Source: Streptomyces acidicola (GTDB lineage: Bacteria > Actinomycetota > Actinomycetes > Streptomycetales > Streptomycetaceae). From it: a stretch of DNA of 64,000 nucleotides. The position numbers and the translations under genes are program-made. Within the stretch, counting starts at the first letter, position 1, and each line of letters opens with the position of its first letter. A model generated the notes under the pieces. That model had not been told where the DNA came from, ran no database searches, and saw nothing but the letters and a program-made list of their open reading frames with translations. Below, piece after piece: positions 42,718 to 51,413 of this stretch. The stretch lies in the NCBI RefSeq assembly GCF_009377235.1, contig NZ_VMNX01000008.1, forward strand, positions 29,266-93,265, in the 5' to 3' direction.

Positions 42718-43143
42718 ATGACCGTCACCTCTGCCCGAGGCAACGGCATGGGCTTCCCGGAGGATCTCCAGGACGGGCAGGACGAGCTGCGCGCCCAGTT
42801 CCCGATCATCACCGCCCATCCGGAGCCGGCCTACCTGGACAGCGCAGCCACCGCTCAGAAGCCGCAGGCAGGTCTGGACGCCGTCCAGACCTGGCTCACC
42901 ACCACCAACGCCCATGCCAATGCCGGTCGCGGCACCTACACCTGGGCCAACCGGACCACAGAACTCGTGGAGCGGACGCGAGACCACGTCAAGGAGTTCC
43001 TGGCCGCCCCGGCTCCGGAACGCTCCGCCGTGCCCTTCACCAGCGGAACCACCGAGGGCCTGCGGACGATCGCCCGCGACTGGCTGACCTCGTACCTCAC
43101 CGACGGGGACGAGATCATCGTCCCCGTCGCCGACCACCAGCGG
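42718..43143 (+). pseudogene. N-terminal fragment of a class V aminotransferase (SufS/cysteine-desulfurase-like)
   Basis: The frame encodes QDELRAQFPIITAHPEPAYLDSAATAQKPQAGLDAVQTWL...RDHVKEFLAAPAPERSAVPFTSGTTEGLRTIARDWLTSYLTDGDEIIVPVADHQ. This is the first third of a class V PLP aminotransferase (about 400 aa normally). Homology stops at the ADHQ motif near 43143; the open frame continues to 43326 with unrelated low-complexity sequence. The PLP-binding lysine and the catalytic loop cysteine would lie in the lost part, so it cannot be active. It ends beside the permease gene of the metal transporter. Confidence 0.75.
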
Positions 43144-43322
43144 ACATCGCCCCCGGCTGGAGACACGGCAGCTCCTGGCCCGGCAGCCGCGCCACGGCAC
43201 GGGTGCGGGAAACGGCGCGGGCCTGCCCCTGTCCGCGCACGTACGGCTGCTGCGGCAGGTCAGGTTTGCCCACCCCGTCAGGTCTGGCAGTACGGCAACA
43301 GTTACGTGGTGGTGGCGACTCG

Positions 43323-44204
43323 TTAGACGGCGTGACCTGCCGGTTCGGCTCCATCCGGGCGCTGGAGCAGCTTCGCGAAGAGCCCGTGACGGGGAGCCAG
43401 GCACCAGGTGAGGACGAACAGGCCGGTGAGAACCACGACCACGGAGCCGCCCGCGGCGAGGTCGTAGGCGTACGAGACGTACAGGCCCGCGATGCTGCCC
43501 GCGCAGCCGATGAGAGAGGCCATTAGGGCCATCGCCCACAGGCGCTCGGTGAGCATGCGAGCGGTGGCGGCGGGGGTGATGAGCAGCGCGAGGACGAGGA
43601 TGTTGCCGACCGCCTCCAGGGACATCACGATCGTCGTGGTGACGACGACGTACAGGGTCAGGTCGAGTCGGAACACCGGCAGGCCCGCCGCGCGTGCCGT
43701 CTCGCGGTCCAGGCTGACGGCGACCAGTTCCTTGCCGATCACCAGCACGACGAGGACCAGTACGGCCCCGATGCCGGCCACGGTCCACACGTCCGACGCG
43801 CTCACCGCCAGCACCTGGCCGAACAGGAAGGACGACAGGTCCGTCGTCCAGCTGTCCCTGGTGGAGACCAGGACGATGCCCAGCCCGAAGGCGAAGGCGA
43901 AGAAGACACCGATGACGGTGTCCTCCTTCAGCCGCCGGTTCTGGGAGACGAAGGCGATCAGCACGGCCGTGGCGATGCCGGCCGCGGCTCCGCCGAGCAG
44001 AAGGTTGCCTTCGAAGGCGTAGGCAAGGGCGACGCCCGGGAAGGCCGAGTGGGCGATCGCGTCGCCGATGAACGCCATGCCACGCAGCACGACGTACACG
44101 CCGACGACGCCGCACACCAGGCCGACGACTGCCGCTACGGCGAACGCCCGCTGCATGAAGGGAAGTTGCCAAGGATCAGTGAGGAAGGCGATCAGGTCGC
44201 TCAT
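43323..44204 (-). CDS. Anchored-repeat metal ABC transporter, permease
   Basis: The 293-aa protein has eight or nine hydrophobic helices of the ABC-3 (ZnuB/MntB) family, with VGVYVVLRGMAFIGDAIAHSAFPGVALAYAFEGNLLLGG and EAVGNILVLALLITPAATARMLTERLWAMALMASL. It is the last gene of a minus-strand operon and starts in an ATGA overlap with the ATPase gene. Together with the ATPase and the ZnuA-like lipoprotein it should import a divalent metal, probably zinc. The family grouping is the anchored-repeat-type transporter of actinobacteria, recognised here by the repeat proteins encoded upstream. Confidence 0.9.
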   Translation of the reverse strand: MSDLIAFLTDPWQLPFMQRAFAVAAVVGLVCGVVGVYVVLRGMAFIGDAIAHSAFPGVALAYAFEGNLLLGGAAAGIATAVLIAFVSQNRRLKEDTVIGVFFAFAFGLGIVLVSTRDSWTTDLSSFLFGQVLAVSASDVWTVAGIGAVLVLVVLVIGKELVAVSLDRETARAAGLPVFRLDLTLYVVVTTTIVMSLEAVGNILVLALLITPAATARMLTERLWAMALMASLIGCAGSIAGLYVSYAYDLAAGGSVVVVLTGLFVLTWCLAPRHGLFAKLLQRPDGAEPAGHAV

Positions 44205-44950
44205 GATGCGGTCACCGTACCGATCGCGCGGTCGAGGCCGAAGGCCCGCAGCATCTGGTCGGGGTCGGCGAGAATGTCGGGGCCGCCCTCGGCGACGACC
44301 GTGCGGTTGATCAGCGCCACCCGGTGGCAGGTGCGGGCGGCGGCCGCCAGATCGTGCGTAGTCATCAGCAGAGCCTTGCCTTCCGTGGCCAGCTGGCCGA
44401 ACAGCTCGTTCAACAGTTCCTGGGTGGGGACGTCGACTCCCGTGAACGGCTCGTCGAGGAGCAGGATGCGTGGGCCGGCGGCCAGGGCGCGGGCCACCAG
44501 GACCCGCTGCCGCTGGCCGCCGGAGAGCTCGCCGATCGGGCGCCGACGCAGCTCGGTCAGCCCGGTCAGTTCCAGCGCCTCGTCCACCGCCGCCCGGGCG
44601 GCCGCGCCCGGGCGGCGCAGCCAGCCCATCTGCCGGGTGCGGCCGGTGAGGACGGCGCCCGCGATGTCGATGGGAAAGTCCCAGGCGAACTCATGCCGCT
44701 GCGGCACGTATCCGATGCTCCGCCCGCTCCGTCGCCCGGTCCGGCCCTCGACGGCCACCTCGCCTCCGGCCAGCGGAACAAGCCCGAGCACGGCGCGCAG
44801 GAGCGTCGTCTTGCCCGCGCCGTTCGGGCCGATGAGGCCGACCAGTTCACCTGCGTCGACCGACAGGTCGGCCCGCTCCAGGGCGGTCCTCCCGCCGAGG
44901 ACGACGGTCGCACCCGCGACCCGCAGCATCGGGTCCGATCGCTCAGCCAC
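44201..44950 (-). CDS. Anchored-repeat metal ABC transporter, ATPase
   Basis: The 249-aa protein has Walker A GPNGAGKTT, Q-loop YVPQRHEF, signature LSGGQRQRVLVARAL, Walker B ILLLDEPFTGVD and a switch histidine in MTTHDLAAA. FAWDFPIDIAGAVLTGRTRQMGWLRRPG is typical of the Mn/Zn importer ATPases. It overlaps the upstream repeat-protein gene by 8 bp and the permease gene by 4 bp. It energises import by the permease. Confidence 0.93.
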   Translation of the reverse strand: MAERSDPMLRVAGATVVLGGRTALERADLSVDAGELVGLIGPNGAGKTTLLRAVLGLVPLAGGEVAVEGRTGRRSGRSIGYVPQRHEFAWDFPIDIAGAVLTGRTRQMGWLRRPGAAARAAVDEALELTGLTELRRRPIGELSGGQRQRVLVARALAAGPRILLLDEPFTGVDVPTQELLNELFGQLATEGKALLMTTHDLAAAARTCHRVALINRTVVAEGGPDILADPDQMLRAFGLDRAIGTVTAS

Positions 44951-46487
44951 GTGCGGTCCTCCTGCGCCGCGCGGCCAGGAAGGACACGACGCCCACTGCG
45001 GTGAGCGCGGCCGCCGCCGAGCCCAGGAGTACGGCCTGACCGGCGCCGGTGGAAGCCATCTTGCCGTCGGCGTCGTCCGTCGAAGAGCCGCCCGTGGAAC
45101 CGGAGTCGGACGCGGAGCCCGCCGTGTCCGAGGAACCGGACGTCCCGGAGGTCCCGGCCGCTCCCTTGCCTGAGCCGTCGCCCGGCGTCACCGTGCTGGG
45201 GTCGGTGTCGCCGACCACGAACGTCACCGTCTCGGTGTCGGAGACCTTCGTTCCGTTCGCGAGCGTGCCGCTCATCTTGAAGGTCAGCCGGTATGTCCCT
45301 TCCTTGGTGAACGCCCATCCGCCGTGCGCGTGCGTGTCGGCGGGCACGTCGAAGGAGTCCGGCATCCCGTCCTTGCTGTTGAACAGCACGTTCGCGCCCG
45401 ACATCGCGTCATACGTGTAGAGCGCGTAGGCACCCGGACCCTCGACCGCGGTGAGGGAGAACTCCACTCCTCCCGTGGTCGCCCCCGCCTTGATGTTGTC
45501 CGTCGACCAACCGGGCCACAGCAGCCCCTCCTGCTGCACCTGGTCGAGCAGCCACACCGGGGCGCCGCCCTTGCCGAGGAACGCGAACTCGTCGCCCGCC
45601 GGAAGGGTGTTCTTGGCCGCGGGCTTGACGTGCAGGACTACGGAAGAGGGCTCGCGCCAGGTGGTCTTTCCCGAGACGGTTCCGTCCTTGATGTGGATCT
45701 GCAGCTTGTTGTCGACGACGCGGGCGGCGAAGTCGACGTGGCCCTCGTCGAGGACCTTCTTGTCGGACACCGCGTCGGCGGATGCCGTGGTGGCGGCACG
45801 GGCGGTGGGCCGCTCGGTCTCGGCCGCCTCCGTCACGGCCTTTCGGGCCGCCGCCTGGGTCTGCGCCTCCTCGGAGGTTCCCTCGACGGGAGTCTCCTCG
45901 GCAACCGGCTCGTTCCCGGGCGTGGCCTCCCCGCCCGCCACCTCGAGGCTGTCCCCGACCACCACGGTGTACACGGTCCCTACGGACAGTTCCCGCCCGT
46001 CCGCGGCCGTGGCCTCGGCGCTGAAGATGACCTGGTACGTGCCGTCCTCGCTGAACTCCCAGCGGGTATTGCCCTGGTGGCCCACGGGCAGCTCATGTGC
46101 GCCGGACAGGTCGTCCGCGCTGTCGAACAGCAATGTGTCCTGGGCTCTGTCACCGGCCCCCTCGTTCTCGGCCGAGTACACCTTCAGGTCACCGGGCCCG
46201 TCGAGCCCGGTCAGAGACCACCGCACGGTGTCCCTGTCCACCGCGCCCTCGGGCACTCCGGTGGTGTCCCATCCGGGTGCCGAGGCGTCCGTCACGTCCG
46301 CACTGCCCACCTCGATCACATGGGCGCTCTCCGCCGGATCCATGGTGAGCATGCCGTCCGCGTAGGCGATCCGGCCGAGTCCGGGCTCCGCCGTGCCGTC
46401 GGCCGCGACGGCGACCCCGCCCCCCGCCAGGGTGGCCGCGAGCACCACCGCCACGGCGGCCCTCTGACCTCTGCGCATGCCCCTCAT
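44943..46487 (-). CDS. Transporter-associated repeat protein with a sortase-like C-terminus
   Basis: The 514-aa protein has a signal peptide (MRRGQRAAVAVVLAATLAGGGVAVAA), one divergent repeat (about residues 35-180, to YTVVVGD), a linker rich in Glu, Ala and Thr, and one full repeat (about 245-430). The full repeat runs from VLDEGHVDFAARVVDNKLQIHIKDGT through PVWLLDQVQQEGLLWPGWSTDNI to HAHGGWAFTKEGTYRLTFKMSGTLANGTKVSDTETVTFVVGD. A Ser/Gly spacer and MASTGAG, a hydrophobic helix and RRRR follow, the layout of an LAXTG-type sortase substrate. The start overlaps the lipoprotein stop by one base (TGATG). It probably displays a metal-capturing domain on the wall. Confidence 0.88.
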   Translation of the reverse strand: MRGMRRGQRAAVAVVLAATLAGGGVAVAADGTAEPGLGRIAYADGMLTMDPAESAHVIEVGSADVTDASAPGWDTTGVPEGAVDRDTVRWSLTGLDGPGDLKVYSAENEGAGDRAQDTLLFDSADDLSGAHELPVGHQGNTRWEFSEDGTYQVIFSAEATAADGRELSVGTVYTVVVGDSLEVAGGEATPGNEPVAEETPVEGTSEEAQTQAAARKAVTEAAETERPTARAATTASADAVSDKKVLDEGHVDFAARVVDNKLQIHIKDGTVSGKTTWREPSSVVLHVKPAAKNTLPAGDEFAFLGKGGAPVWLLDQVQQEGLLWPGWSTDNIKAGATTGGVEFSLTAVEGPGAYALYTYDAMSGANVLFNSKDGMPDSFDVPADTHAHGGWAFTKEGTYRLTFKMSGTLANGTKVSDTETVTFVVGDTDPSTVTPGDGSGKGAAGTSGTSGSSDTAGSASDSGSTGGSSTDDADGKMASTGAGQAVLLGSAAAALTAVGVVSFLAARRRRTARG

Positions 46488-48022
46488 CAGGCGTCCTTTC
46501 CCAGGCACTTGGCGAGTTCGGTCGCGTTGTGCCGCATCATCGCTACGTAGTCGTGGACCTTGTCGTCGAACGAGTCGCCGTAGATCGTGCAGATGCCGAC
46601 CCCCTCGTCCTCGGCGACCCGGCGCAGCACGTCGGCGCGTGCCGCGAGGTTCGGTTCCAGGAACACGGACGGGACCTGCTTCTCCCGGATGGTGTCGCCG
46701 AGTTCCTCCACCTCGGCCGCACTCGGCTCCTGGTTGGGCACGGGCACGACGAAGCCCGCGATCTCCATGCCGTACGCCTTCGCGAGGTACCCGAAGGCGT
46801 CGTGTGTGGTGATCAGCTTGCGGTTCTTCTCCGGCACGGTGGCGAGCTTCCTGGCAACCTCCTCGTCGAGGGCGCGGAGCGTCTTCAGGTACGCGGCGGC
46901 GTTCTTCTCGTACGTCGCCCTGCCGTCCGGATCGGCCTTGATCAGCTCGGCTTCGATCCGCCGGACGTACGCCTCGGCGTTGGCGACGTCCTCCCAGGCG
47001 TGCGGGTCCATGTCGCCGTGGACATGCTTGCCGATCACTGCCTGCGGCAGCACCCACAGCTCGTCGCCCGCCCTGCCGAGGAAGGAATACGGCTTCTCCT
47101 TCGGCACCGTCTCCTTGGCCCGGTCGGGCACGTTCACCACCACGTCATCGGCCGCGAGCCGCGTCGGCTCGCCGCTCTTGTCGTCGTCGGCGCGGACGTA
47201 GACCTTCCCGGTCTCGGCGTTGAGCGCGACGTCGGCGTGCCCGCCGTCGAGTACGGTCACTCCCTCGGGCGCCTCGGTGTCGTCGCCGACGGTGAAGGTG
47301 AAGGTGCCGCTGCCGATCTCCTCGGTCTTTCCGTCGAGTGTCTCGGTCCTTCCCGCGACGGTCAGCCGGTACGTTCCGGGCTCGCTGAACGCCCAGTTGA
47401 CGTGGGTGTGAGCCTCGGGCGGCAAGGTGAAGGAGTCGGCGTCGTCGAAGCCGTCGGCGGAGTCGATGTACACCTCGGGCTTGCCGAGCGTGTCGGTGAG
47501 ATAGACGCGCAGCTCGCCGGGCCCCTCCAGCTCCGTGGCGGTCGTCCGGACCTGGGAACCGTCTCCCTCGACCTCGCCCTCCACGGCCCAGCCGAGCCAC
47601 AGCACGTCGAGCCCGAGATCCTCCTCCAGCTTGATGACCGTGCCGCCGTACTGCTCCAGCTTCTCGGCGATCTCCATCTTCGGGGCGGACTTCTTGGCGT
47701 TGGTGTGGACCATCTTCATGATCCCGGGCTCTTCGAGCAGCAGACCGTTACTGAACACGACATCGGCCTTGGCGACCTTGGCCGCGTCGCCGGGGCTCGG
47801 CTCGTAGGAGTGCGGGTCGCCGTGGTGCGGCACGATCGAGGTGACGTCGACGCGGTCGCCGCCGACCTGCTCGACCAGGTCGGCGATGATCGCGGTGGTC
47901 GTCGATACCGTCAACTCGGCATCGGACGTCCCGGCTTGAAGACCACTGCAACCGGGCAGAAGGGCGCTCGCCGCGACCAGCGCGACGGTGGCGGTGGTGG
48001 TGCGTCTGGGGTGGCCCCGCAT
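46487..48022 (-). CDS. ZnuA-like metal-binding lipoprotein with an inserted repeat domain
   Basis: The 511-aa protein has a lipobox (ALLPGCSG, Cys near residue 25) and a ZnuA/cluster A-I fold split in two. The N-terminal lobe (about 35-115) has SIVPHHGDPHSYEPSPGDA. The C-terminal lobe (about 300-511) has HVHGDMDPHAWEDVANAEAYV, ITTHDAFGYLAKAYG and GICTIYGDSFDD, carrying the expected His and Asp metal ligands. Between them (about 120-290) sits one anchored-repeat domain (VLWLGWAVEGEV...AHTHVNWAFSEPGTYRLTVAGR) that ordinary ZnuA lacks. ATG 48022 follows AAGGAGGAG. Zinc is the likely ligand given the Zur-like box upstream of the operon. Confidence 0.9.
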   Translation of the reverse strand: MRGHPRRTTTATVALVAASALLPGCSGLQAGTSDAELTVSTTTAIIADLVEQVGGDRVDVTSIVPHHGDPHSYEPSPGDAAKVAKADVVFSNGLLLEEPGIMKMVHTNAKKSAPKMEIAEKLEQYGGTVIKLEEDLGLDVLWLGWAVEGEVEGDGSQVRTTATELEGPGELRVYLTDTLGKPEVYIDSADGFDDADSFTLPPEAHTHVNWAFSEPGTYRLTVAGRTETLDGKTEEIGSGTFTFTVGDDTEAPEGVTVLDGGHADVALNAETGKVYVRADDDKSGEPTRLAADDVVVNVPDRAKETVPKEKPYSFLGRAGDELWVLPQAVIGKHVHGDMDPHAWEDVANAEAYVRRIEAELIKADPDGRATYEKNAAAYLKTLRALDEEVARKLATVPEKNRKLITTHDAFGYLAKAYGMEIAGFVVPVPNQEPSAAEVEELGDTIREKQVPSVFLEPNLAARADVLRRVAEDEGVGICTIYGDSFDDKVHDYVAMMRHNATELAKCLGKDA

Positions 48023-48108
48023 GGGGCTCCTCCTTTTCTCGAACACGACAATGCCGCGTACGACGGACCGGGTCGCTGCCGGGCGCCGGCCCGCCGTACA
48101 CGGAGCTT

Positions 48109-49779
48109 TCACTGGGCGGTACGCCGACGTCGTACGAAGAACACCGCGCCGCCGCCCACGACCAGGGCGAGAACGGCGATGCCCGCGATCACGGCGACTT
48201 GGGCACCGGTGGAGGCGAGCCCGCCGGACGTCGGGGTTCCGCTGCCGCCGGTCGACGAGCTTCCGCTCGTTCCGGAGGCGGCGGAGCCCGGGTCGGTTGC
48301 CGGGGCTGAGGCGCTCACTGAACCGGACGCCGATGGCGACACGGTCGCGGTCGGCGTCGCGGAGGCCGACGCCGACGCGGTGGCCGTGGGAGTCGCAGTC
48401 GGCTCGTCCCCCTCGCCCGGGTTCACGGTCGACGGGTCCACGTCGTCCCCGACCACCCAGGCGACGGTCTCCGTGTCGCTGACCTTCCTGCCGTCGGCGA
48501 GAGTGGCGCTGACGGTGAAGGTGGTGCGGTAGACGCCCTCCTGCGCGAAGGCCCACACGGTGTGGCGGTGGGTCGGTACGGACAGATCGAAGCTGTCCGG
48601 CAGCCCGTCCCCGCTGTGGGCGTGCATGGTCACCGAGCCGACCGAGCCTTCCGTGAAGATGCTCAGCGCTCCCGGGCCCTGGACGGCGTCGAGCCGGAAG
48701 GCGACACGGCCGTCGATCTCCGAGCTCTTGAACTGGTCGGTGCTCCAGCCGGGCCAGACAAGACCGTCGACCTGCTGGATGGGCAGCCACCACACGGGCC
48801 CGCCCACGGACCCAAGGAACTCGTACCCTGCGGTGATCTTCCGCCGAGCCGCGGGCTTCACATGCAGGACGACCATCCCGGGCTCGTACCACTCGTAGTC
48901 CTGCGCCGTGCCCTGCTTGATCTGGAACCGCAGCGAGCCGTCCACCGGGCGCGCGGCCAGATCGAGGTGGCCGTTGTCGATGACGTGTGCGGCCGGCACG
49001 GTGGGCGTGGTGGGCGTCGCGCTCGTCGAGGGCGAGGAGCTCGTGGACGTCGGGGGCGTCGGGGTGGACCCGTCGCCGGGCAGCACGTCGTGCGGGTCGA
49101 CGTCGTCGCCGACCACCACGGCCAGAGTTTCGGTGTCGGTGGAACCGCCGCTGGTCACCGTGAACGTCAGCCGGTAGACGCCCTCCTTGGTGAACTGCCA
49201 GATGGGAAGCAGTCGTTGCTCATCGCGCGGCAACGTGAAGGTGCGCTGGACGGAGGCCACACTGCCCAGGTAGGGGATCGCCGGAGCGTCCGCGTAGTCC
49301 ATCTCGCGGGTGTAGGCGGCCATACCGAAGTCGCCGGGTCCTTCGTATCCGGACAGGCTGACCTCGGTGTCACCCTCCGCCTCGGAGCCGTTCCAGCCCG
49401 GCTCGGGGGCGAAGATGTTCTCCGCCTCCCAGCCGTTGAGCTGCCAGGTGTCCATGTTCGTCGTGCCGAGCGCGGTGGCCACCGGGTCCAGGGTTGACTG
49501 CAAGGACGACTGCACCGCGTGCAGCACCACGTCGGAGGGCTCACGCACGACCGTTGTGCCGCTGCTGCGGTCGTCGATCTGCAACTCCAGCTTGCCGTCG
49601 ACCAGTCGGGGCGTGAAATCGAGCTCGCCCTCGTCGAGGACGAGGGCACCGCCGACGGTGCGGGCAGCCCCGCTGCCGCCGGCGGCGGCCAGCCCTGCCG
49701 CGCCCAGGAGCACCGCGGTCGCCCCGGTAAGAGCCGCGGCCGTCAAGGCGCGTCTGCCGCGCGTCAGGGCCCGCATCAC
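48109..49779 (-). CDS. Sortase-anchored surface protein with two anchored repeats
   Basis: The 556-aa protein has an N-terminal signal (RRALTAAALTGATAVLLGAAGLAAA), two copies of the anchored repeat (about residues 45-230 and 270-440) and a Ser/Thr/Ala-rich spacer. It ends in LASTGAQ, a hydrophobic helix and RRRR, a textbook LAXTG sortase E-type substrate. Each repeat carries EGDxxVSLSGYEGPGDF- or DAVQGPGALSIFTE-type blocks and a WxFxxEGVYRxTFTV block ending in VVGDDVDP. The start is GTG 49779 or ATG 49776; both overlap the stop of the upstream repeat gene. An 86-bp gap precedes the lipoprotein gene. Confidence 0.9.
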   Translation of the reverse strand: MMRALTRGRRALTAAALTGATAVLLGAAGLAAAGGSGAARTVGGALVLDEGELDFTPRLVDGKLELQIDDRSSGTTVVREPSDVVLHAVQSSLQSTLDPVATALGTTNMDTWQLNGWEAENIFAPEPGWNGSEAEGDTEVSLSGYEGPGDFGMAAYTREMDYADAPAIPYLGSVASVQRTFTLPRDEQRLLPIWQFTKEGVYRLTFTVTSGGSTDTETLAVVVGDDVDPHDVLPGDGSTPTPPTSTSSSPSTSATPTTPTVPAAHVIDNGHLDLAARPVDGSLRFQIKQGTAQDYEWYEPGMVVLHVKPAARRKITAGYEFLGSVGGPVWWLPIQQVDGLVWPGWSTDQFKSSEIDGRVAFRLDAVQGPGALSIFTEGSVGSVTMHAHSGDGLPDSFDLSVPTHRHTVWAFAQEGVYRTTFTVSATLADGRKVSDTETVAWVVGDDVDPSTVNPGEGDEPTATPTATASASASATPTATVSPSASGSVSASAPATDPGSAASGTSGSSSTGGSGTPTSGGLASTGAQVAVIAGIAVLALVVGGGAVFFVRRRRTAQ

Positions 49780-50420
49780 GAGCCGACGACGACGGTGTAC
49801 GTCTCGGTGGCGGACTCCGTCACACCGCCGGCCGTGCCCTGGACACGGAACGTGAGCTGGTAGGTACCGGCCTCCTCAAAGGCCCAGTTGGCGTGGTTGT
49901 GGGTGGCGACGCCGAAGGTCCGGGACTTGAAGGTGGTGATGCCCGGGTTGCTGTCGTACCAGCGCGTCCCGCTGCCCGCGTAGATGCTGAAGTCGTCGGT
50001 GGCGGCGCCGTTACGGGTGGCGCTGACGAGGGTGTACGTGACGGTGTTGTTCGCGAAGACGCCGGTGGTGAGGTGCTCGGTGGAGATGCCCGGGAACAGC
50101 ACCCCGGCGGCGTCGGCCTCGGCCTCGGTGTCCGGCAGCAGCCAGATCTGGCTGCCCGCACCAAGGAAGCCGTAGCCCGGGTTGGCGACCTTCGCCGCCG
50201 CCGGCACCGACAGGGTCACGTCGGCCGGCTCGTACTCGGTGCCGGTTTCCTCGTCGTGGACGTGGAGGTGCAGGTCGGCGCCGTCCCACTCGGCGTCGAG
50301 GACGTCGACGTGGCCGCTGCTCAGGCTGGTGGCGGCGAAGGCGGAGGTGTTGAGCCCGGCTGTGGCGAGCGCGGCGGCGGCGATGCCGGTGACAGTCAGC
50401 AGGTGTCTGTGGGTACGCAA
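49776..50420 (-). CDS. Secreted single-repeat protein, first gene of the metal-transport operon
   Basis: The 214-aa protein has a Sec signal (MRTHRHLLTVTGIAAAALATAGLNTSAFA) and one anchored repeat: LSSGHVDVLDAEWDGADLHLHVHDEE, FLGAGSQIWLLPDTEAEADAAGVLFPGIS, TTFKSRTFGVATHNHANWAFEEAGTYQLTFRVQG, ending YTVVVGS. It has no sortase motif, so it is free or held by partners. The start is TTG 50420 with a G-run 7 nt upstream. Several His residues (HLHVHDEE, THNHAN) could bind zinc. It is the promoter-proximal gene, about 45 bp from the Zur-like box. Confidence 0.85.
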   Translation of the reverse strand: MRTHRHLLTVTGIAAAALATAGLNTSAFAATSLSSGHVDVLDAEWDGADLHLHVHDEETGTEYEPADVTLSVPAAAKVANPGYGFLGAGSQIWLLPDTEAEADAAGVLFPGISTEHLTTGVFANNTVTYTLVSATRNGAATDDFSIYAGSGTRWYDSNPGITTFKSRTFGVATHNHANWAFEEAGTYQLTFRVQGTAGGVTESATETYTVVVGS

Positions 50421-50462
50421 GAGAAACCCCCATGGGTCATGTTCATGCCCGCTCGGGCATGA

Positions 50463-50487
50463 GTAAGACGATAATCATTTTCAATAG
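50463..50487 (-). promoter_or_regulatory. Zur-like operator of the metal-transport operon
   Basis: The minus strand reads TTGAAAATGATTATCGTCTTA, with the core TGAAAATGATTATC (rc of 50470-50483). It closely matches the Fur/Zur-family box (TGAAAATnATTTTCA type) found upstream of zinc-regulated genes in Streptomyces. It lies about 45 bp upstream of the operon's first start codon. I infer repression by Zur when zinc is plentiful; Fur-family relatives have similar boxes. Confidence 0.7.
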
Positions 50488-50819
50488 AGCATGCAACGAG
50501 ATCGCTGTGATACCCGGGTGCATCAGCGGTCGAACGGTGCGGCAGCTGTGAGGGTCCGTCGCGGGCGAGACTCGTCCGCACTGGTGCCGAAGAGAAGCTG
50601 TTCAGACGGCGACCGACGAGAACCGCTCCGGTCGACGAGAAAGCGGGGTGCCAGACCATGGCATACGGTCATCAGCACGCCCCTGACGAGCAGTTCACGC
50701 AGGTACGGGAGGCGTGGCGGGCTGGATCGGAGCAGCGGCTCATCGGCTCGGGGCCGCTCACCGGAGGCGCACCGGACAGGTAGGGCCGGTCGCTCTCCCG
50801 CCGGAGAAGGCGGGGAGCG

Positions 50820-51059
50820 GTGAACGACCCCGACCAGGAGGTGCACCTCGGCGGATCCGGCCGCAACGCTCAGCGGAAGAGCCTGCCCAGTGCCGTCCTC
50901 GACGACGTGGTCGATGCCGAACCGCTCTCCGGTAAAGCGGTGAACGATGTCTCGCGCCTGACTCTTGCCGACGGAACCCGGCTCGTCCTCAAGGGCTCCG
51001 TCGGGGGCGCCGTCGGACCTGTTCCCATTCGAGGCGGAGCCGCTGCCCGCCCTCCGTGA
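50820..51059 (+). pseudogene. Phosphotransferase-like fragment
   Basis: The frame gives AVLDDVVDAEPLSGKAVNDVSRLTLADGTRLVLKGS. The VSRLTLADGTRLVLK pattern is like the N-terminal nucleotide-binding strand and catalytic lysine of aminoglycoside-phosphotransferase-fold kinases. No catalytic loop (HxD) or DFG-like motif follows, and the frame ends after 79 codons. It may be a decayed kinase gene. The surrounding region, about 50490-51410, holds no intact gene that I can support. Confidence 0.35.
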
Positions 51060-51413
51060 GCACGGAGGCTGCGAACGCCCCGAATGCTGGAGGTGAGTTC
51101 CAGTCATCCCCCCCATGGAAGCAATAGGTGCCCAGAGCGGCCGTCGACGGTGGGAGTCCCCTGGGACTTTCCTGGTACTTCCGGCCGCGTCAACAGACAT
51201 GGCGACGAAACAGCCGAAAGACCATCTACACAGCTCAACGCCCTACCGTCATTCAACGCGGCAGCAACATAGCTCGTGATCGCCGGTTAGCCAAACCGGC
51301 GTTTCCAGAGACGATTATTTCGCCAGCGTCCACTTCGCGAACTGTGTCGTCCGTCTCTGGACTCTTCCATCGATCCGTCTAGTGTTCCGTACTCCCCCGG
51401 AGAATAGCCGCAC
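51060..51413. other. Gene-poor stretch upstream of the excisionase-like gene
   Basis: No coding frame with a credible product is visible. An AT-richer patch (about 51240-51330) precedes the excisionase-like gene and may contain its promoter. It probably lies within the remnant of the integrated element. Confidence 0.4.

Noticed and set aside
43144..43326. C-terminal extension of the SufS-like fragment
   Set aside because: Homology ends at ADHQ; the rest is low-complexity read-through.
50523..51200. Minus-strand frame of 225 codons
   Set aside because: Its sequence is the shadow of the phosphotransferase-like fragment on the other strand and resembles no family.
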